Positions 39,145-42,661 of a stretch of DNA of 42,661 bases are shown here, one piece after another. The DNA lies in NCBI GenBank assembly GCA_946480015.1, contig CAMLIL010000047.1, positions 1 through 42,661 on the forward strand, given 5' to 3'. The position numbers and the translations under genes were made by a program. Within the stretch, counting starts at the first letter, position 1, and every line of letters begins with the position of its first letter. The notes under the pieces were generated by a model. The model ran no database searches and was not told where the DNA came from. It saw only the letters and a list, made by a program, of their open reading frames with translations. This stretch comes from an uncultured Oxalobacteraceae bacterium (GTDB taxonomy: Bacteria > Pseudomonadota > Gammaproteobacteria > Burkholderiales > Burkholderiaceae).

Positions 39145-40303
39145 GGCTGTAGCGTGCAAAGGAACCGAGGGCGGCACCGATGAACATATCGGTGAAGTAG
39201 TGTGAACTGGCCAGCAGCAGCAGGGTGATGCAGGCGATCGAAAAGCCCAGCAGGAAGTCGCCGTTCCTGACGGGATGAAAGAAGCCGTTGATCACCATCG
39301 CCGCTACCGGTACGGCCAGCAGGGCCAGCACGAACACGAAGCCGAACAGGCCGGTATCGACCCAGGCTGACAGCACGTTGTGGGAATACAGGCCGGGCTG
39401 GTAACTGGCGTAGTCGCCAAGCAGGGGATAGTGCTCGATGGTTTGCCAGGCGTAGACGCTCAGATGATGACGCTTGTTCGCCGAGGTCGACTGCGAAAGG
39501 TCCATCAATTCGAGAATGCGATTGCTGGGCAGGAGCGATAGCAGGTCGTCGATGTTGGCGTACACCAGTGCGATCAGGGCGCCGAAAACCAGTGCCATCA
39601 GCAGTTTGCGGCGCGCGTAATACAGCTCGACGATGGGCACCATCGCCAGCATGGCGACGAACTCGCTGCGTGCAGTGTTGACGAACAGCGTGGGAGCGGC
39701 CAGGCAGGACAGCGCGACGCGCAGCAGGCGCGAACGGGTATGGGCGACCACGACCGCGTAGGTCAGGAGGTACGAGCGGGAAAAGCCCTGGTAAGTGGCC
39801 AGGCTTTCGGGGTTCTTGGCCGCCCCCAGGGGCGCCAGATAGAACGAGCCGTCGACCGAAAAGGCGAACACGATGGCCGACATGCCGAGCAGGCTGGCGA
39901 TCAATGCACGGCGCAGTCCCGGCCTGCCGAAATCGGTGAACTTGAAAATGATGAACAGGTTGACGATGAACAGGATGCCCAGCACATGGTTGCCGACGAT
40001 CTGCAGTTTGGCGCCGGCCAGCGCGTTGACGGCGACGATGGCAATGAAATACAGGATGTACAGGTTGAAGTACAGATCCGGTTGGGAAAATTGCAGGCGT
40101 TCGTGACGAATCCGGTAGACATAGATGAATAGCAGCGGCGGTACGGCCAGCAAAGACACCGGCGCGAAGAAGCCGCCCAGCACGGCGCCCATGCGGCCCA
40201 GCCCCAGCAGGGTGTGATAGAAGAAGAAGCCGGGAAACAGTGCCAGGAAGGCCGCCGCACCGATGGCATGCTCGGGCCTGGGAGGGAGTGGATGGGCGTT
40301 CAT
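39017..40303 (-). CDS. O-antigen polymerase/ligase-like membrane protein (Wzy/WaaL type)
   Basis: A 428-residue protein with about 10-12 TM helices. It starts MNAHPLPPRPEHAIGAAAFL and has the Wzy_C-like segment VNTARSEFVAMLAMVP and a large periplasmic loop (HHLSVYAWQTIEHYPLLGDY, with YSHNVLSAWVDTG) typical of this superfamily. It should polymerise flipped repeat units or transfer them to an acceptor. The last ~43 residues (after YSHG) overlap the glycosyltransferase gene in another frame and look like non-family sequence. An A7 run (39134-39140) sits exactly at that junction. The ATG overlaps the flippase stop (ATGA). Confidence 0.88.
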   Translation of the reverse strand: MNAHPLPPRPEHAIGAAAFLALFPGFFFYHTLLGLGRMGAVLGGFFAPVSLLAVPPLLFIYVYRIRHERLQFSQPDLYFNLYILYFIAIVAVNALAGAKLQIVGNHVLGILFIVNLFIIFKFTDFGRPGLRRALIASLLGMSAIVFAFSVDGSFYLAPLGAAKNPESLATYQGFSRSYLLTYAVVVAHTRSRLLRVALSCLAAPTLFVNTARSEFVAMLAMVPIVELYYARRKLLMALVFGALIALVYANIDDLLSLLPSNRILELMDLSQSTSANKRHHLSVYAWQTIEHYPLLGDYASYQPGLYSHNVLSAWVDTGLFGFVFVLALLAVPVAAMVINGFFHPVRNGDFLLGFSIACITLLLLASSHYFTDMFIGAALGSFARYSHGKKLTVRRAPDIGPSSSRYADLCETVPGSGPARLPGFTDRG

Positions 40304-41565
40304 GCGAATGCCACCTTGTTGCCCGAGCACCGGTACGACATGCGCAGGTAGACCAGGTACAGCGCCGAGTAGCCGATCGTATAGCGTTGCACGCTTTGCT
40401 CCAGCGTGCCCGGCGCGAGGAATGCTGACGCTGTCATGACGAACAGCGCCACTTGCCAGACCAGGTCGATCTTTTGCCGGCCCGTGACGAAGAACACATA
40501 GCTCAGGGGGCTGGCGATAAAGTTGAGGAAATACAGCGGGGCCAGGATCTGCGCCAGTTCGCCCGCGCGCCGCCAGTGCTCGCCGAACACCCAGGCAAAC
40601 AGGGCAGGCGAATACAGCAACAGCAGCACCGATGGACCGACACCGAGCAGGATCAGGGCCTTCAGGGTATATAGATACGCTTCGCGGCAATTGCCATGGG
40701 CCCGGAAATCCATCACCGACTGGCGTTTGAAGACTTCGAGCACGGACGCGGCCAGCAGCGCCACCGGTGCCGACAGCACGCGCTGGGTCAGCGCGAACAG
40801 GCCGGCCGCCAGTGCGCCATGGCGCGCGCCGATGACGAACAATGGCAGCTGCCCGACGAGTGCATTGAGCAGATTGGACGGCAAGGAGAAGCGCCAGAAG
40901 GCGGCATGCCGGTACAGGTAACGGCGCGCTTCAGGCTGGGACAGAACGCCGATGCGCGGGCGCGGGGGCGCCAGCAGCCAGGTGGCGGCCATCAGCCCCG
41001 CGGCCAAGCCGATCAGTTGACCCATGACCAGGGCGGCGCTGCCGGCGCCCATTGCCAGCAGGCCCAGCTGGGTTGCCGCAATGCTGCCGGCGCCCCAGAT
41101 CTTGGCGGTCGCGGCCTTGCCGAAGGCCCCGGTGGAGGTGGCGAACGCCAGCGTGGTCTGCATGTAGGCGGTGAGCCAGATGGCTGGCGCCAGCGCGGCG
41201 ATGCCGACCCAGGGAATGCGCGCGGCCGTCTGAATGCCGAGCAGGTGCGCGAGGGCCGCGCTCACGCCGGCGCCCACGGAAATGATGGCGGCGGCGTTGG
41301 CAATGACGCCGAAGCCGATGCGCTGGCGATGAATGTTGTGGTCGAGAATGAGGGCCGCCTCCAGCCGCAGGGTGGCGGCGATGGCGACCACCGCGACCGT
41401 ACCCAGCCACACGCTGAACACGCCCATTTCCGCCGGCGTACACAGACGGGTGATCAGCGGTGCCGCCATCAGCGGCAGCGCTTGCGCGCCCAGCGCTCCG
41501 CTGAGCACGGTGGCGACGTGCTGCCAGTAGGCGGGCAGGGAGCGTTTCATGGCGCGGATCGTCAC
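40300..41565 (-). CDS. Oligosaccharide flippase (Wzx-like, MATE/PST superfamily)
   Basis: A 421-residue integral membrane protein with about 12 TM helices (for example APLITRLCTPAEMGVFSVWL, the usual Wzx start, and RFSLPSNLLNALVGQLPLFV). It should flip undecaprenyl-linked repeat units to the periplasm. I chose the GTG at 41565 because it overlaps the aminotransferase stop (GTGA), the coupling seen across this arm; an ATG at 41550 is the alternative. The polymerase/ligase gene follows with an ATGA overlap, so Wzx and Wzy-like partners are adjacent. Confidence 0.92.
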   Translation of the reverse strand: MTIRAMKRSLPAYWQHVATVLSGALGAQALPLMAAPLITRLCTPAEMGVFSVWLGTVAVVAIAATLRLEAALILDHNIHRQRIGFGVIANAAAIISVGAGVSAALAHLLGIQTAARIPWVGIAALAPAIWLTAYMQTTLAFATSTGAFGKAATAKIWGAGSIAATQLGLLAMGAGSAALVMGQLIGLAAGLMAATWLLAPPRPRIGVLSQPEARRYLYRHAAFWRFSLPSNLLNALVGQLPLFVIGARHGALAAGLFALTQRVLSAPVALLAASVLEVFKRQSVMDFRAHGNCREAYLYTLKALILLGVGPSVLLLLYSPALFAWVFGEHWRRAGELAQILAPLYFLNFIASPLSYVFFVTGRQKIDLVWQVALFVMTASAFLAPGTLEQSVQRYTIGYSALYLVYLRMSYRCSGNKVAFA

Positions 41566-42661
41566 GCGTGCGCCGCGATGCTTTGGGCCGGATGGGCGTC
41601 AGCCGGACCGGCCGCGGCCAGCACCGCGCTGGCGACGGCATGGACTTCCTCGTCGCGCAGGTAGGGTCCCATCGGCAGGCTGAGCACCTTTGCCGCCATG
41701 GCGCGCGCGATCGGCGCGCTGGCGCCATTGCACCAGCGCGCGTAGGCCGGCTGCAGATGCATCGGCAAGGGATAGTGCACGGCGCTGGGGATGCCGGCCG
41801 CGTTCAGCGCTGCCTGGACCCGGTCGCGCTGCTCCAGCACCACGGTGTATTGCGCCAGGGCGCTGCTACGGTCGCGCGGACGGGCGATCAAGCCCAGCTT
41901 GCCCGACAACGCCGCGTCATAGGCGGCAGCCACCCGTGCCCGCTGGGCCAGTTCCCAGTCGAAGCGTTCCAGCTTGGCCAGCACGATGGCGCACTGCAGC
42001 GTGTCCATGCGTCCGCCCACGCCCACGCGCGTGTGCACATAGCGGCGCGACTGGCCGTGAACGCGGATTTCGCGCATCGCAAGGGCAAGCGCATCGTCGC
42101 TGGTAAACAGGGCGCCGCCGTCGCCATAGCAGCCCAGTGGCTTGCTGGGAAAGAAGCTGGTACAGCCAATGCTGCTGAGATTGCAGCTGCGCTTGCCCTG
42201 GAAGGTCGCGCCGAAGCTTTGGGCGGCGTCCTCAATGACCGGCAAGCCGTGGCGCGTGGCAATCGCATTGATGGCTTCCATGTCGGCCGGCTGGCCGTAC
42301 AGCGACACCGGCATGATGGCCCGCGTGCGGCTGCTGATCTTATCCTCGATGAGGGTGGGATCGATATTGCAGGTGGCTGGGTCGATATCGACGAATACCG
42401 GTGTGGCACCGAGCAGGACGATGGTTTCGGCGGTGGCGATAAATGAGAACGGCGTGGTGATGACTTCGTCTCCGCGGCCGATCCCCAGGGCCATCAGGGC
42501 AATGAGGAGCGCTTCCGTGCCGGAGGCGACCGTGATGCAGTGGCGCGCGCCGGTATAGCTGGCCAGCTGTTGCTCGAGTTCGGCAACCTCGGGCCCCATG
42601 ATGTACTGGCCGTGATCGAGCACGGCCTGGATGCGCGCATCGATGCGCGCGCGCTGCGCGT
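41562..42661 (-). CDS. WbpE/WlbC-like UDP-3-keto-uronate aminotransferase (5' end outside window)
   Basis: PLP-dependent DegT-family enzyme, about 366 residues visible. The frame remains open to the window edge with the expected AQRARIDARIQAVLDHGQY, so only a few N-terminal residues are missing; a GTG at 42623 is internal. It matches Pseudomonas WbpE closely as I remember it: HGQYIMGPEVAELE, PVSLYGQPADMEAINAI, VIEDAAQSFGATFQGKRSCN and the catalytic-Lys segment FFPSKPLGCYGDGGA. WbpE forms UDP-2-acetamido-3-amino-2,3-dideoxy-glucuronate, so a 2,3-diamino uronic acid in the polymer is likely. The other pathway genes (wbpA/B/D-type) would lie beyond the right edge. C-terminal residues after about SAVLAAAG look poorly conserved. 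Confidence 0.93.
   Translation of the reverse strand, partial: AQRARIDARIQAVLDHGQYIMGPEVAELEQQLASYTGARHCITVASGTEALLIALMALGIGRGDEVITTPFSFIATAETIVLLGATPVFVDIDPATCNIDPTLIEDKISSRTRAIMPVSLYGQPADMEAINAIATRHGLPVIEDAAQSFGATFQGKRSCNLSSIGCTSFFPSKPLGCYGDGGALFTSDDALALAMREIRVHGQSRRYVHTRVGVGGRMDTLQCAIVLAKLERFDWELAQRARVAAAYDAALSGKLGLIARPRDRSSALAQYTVVLEQRDRVQAALNAAGIPSAVHYPLPMHLQPAYARWCNGASAPIARAMAAKVLSLPMGPYLRDEEVHAVASAVLAAAGPADAHPAQSIAAHA

Overview
The window looks like chromosomal DNA of a GC-rich betaproteobacterium, most likely Oxalobacteraceae (Massilia/Duganella type). The gene order carB-greA-DUF4149-yhbY-rlmE-ftsH-folP-glmM is the Burkholderiales housekeeping order. Proteins are Gram-negative in type (Wza lipoprotein, TonB-like protein, PEP-CTERM protein) and both tRNA genes encode their CCA ends. 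This assignment rests on remembered families and gene order, not on a database search.

Layout. (1) 1-9558 is a conserved core: the 3' part of carB, greA with a terminator-like hairpin in its leader, a small membrane protein, the divergent pair yhbY/rlmE, then ftsH, folP and glmM. (2) 9590-9855 holds tRNA-Pro(UGG), behind a near-consensus promoter, and tRNA-Arg(UCU). Accessory genes begin right after them. (3) 9991-13870 carries a membrane diguanylate cyclase with a beta-propeller sensor part, a small Gly-rich protein and a small secreted Ala/Pro-rich protein. (4) 14189-21169, all on the minus strand, is a pectin locus: a pectate lyase/pectin methylesterase fusion, a PEP-CTERM protein, a GH28 polygalacturonase with a Tat-like signal, and a GntR/FadR-type regulator. 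A perfect palindrome fills the spacer of the regulator's predicted promoter. (5) 21269-23199 is a two-gene unit: a flavin reductase and an MBL-fold protein resembling the CMP-Neu5Ac hydroxylase core without its Rieske domain. (6) 23410-42661 is an exopolysaccharide locus with two converging arms. The plus arm has a TonB/TolA-like protein, a Wza-type exporter, a Wzc-type tyrosine kinase, a beta-helix protein and a methyltransferase. The minus arm has a WbpE-like aminotransferase (cut by the window edge), Wzx-like flippase, polymerase/ligase, GT4, two tandem acyltransferase-like paralogues, a NodB-like protein, a WbuB-like GT4, a second DegT aminotransferase, a phosphoglycosyl transferase, a PAP2-like protein and an acyltransferase.

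How the parts fit. The minus arm should make and decorate a lipid-linked repeat unit: the phosphoglycosyl transferase starts it, the glycosyltransferases extend it, the aminotransferases supply amino sugars. Wzx flips it and the Wzy/WaaL-like protein polymerises or transfers it. The plus arm supplies chain-length control and export. Most minus-arm genes overlap by ATGA or GTGA, so translation is probably coupled. The pectin locus should cleave and de-esterify plant pectin outside the cytoplasm, with the GntR protein probably responding to a hexuronate-type signal.

Least explained items: the CMAH-like protein paired with a flavin reductase, the TonB-like protein at the head of the export arm, the tandem acyltransferase-like pair, and the 128-bp overlap with an A7 heptamer between the polymerase and glycosyltransferase genes. 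I saw no insertion sequence, prophage or CRISPR array.
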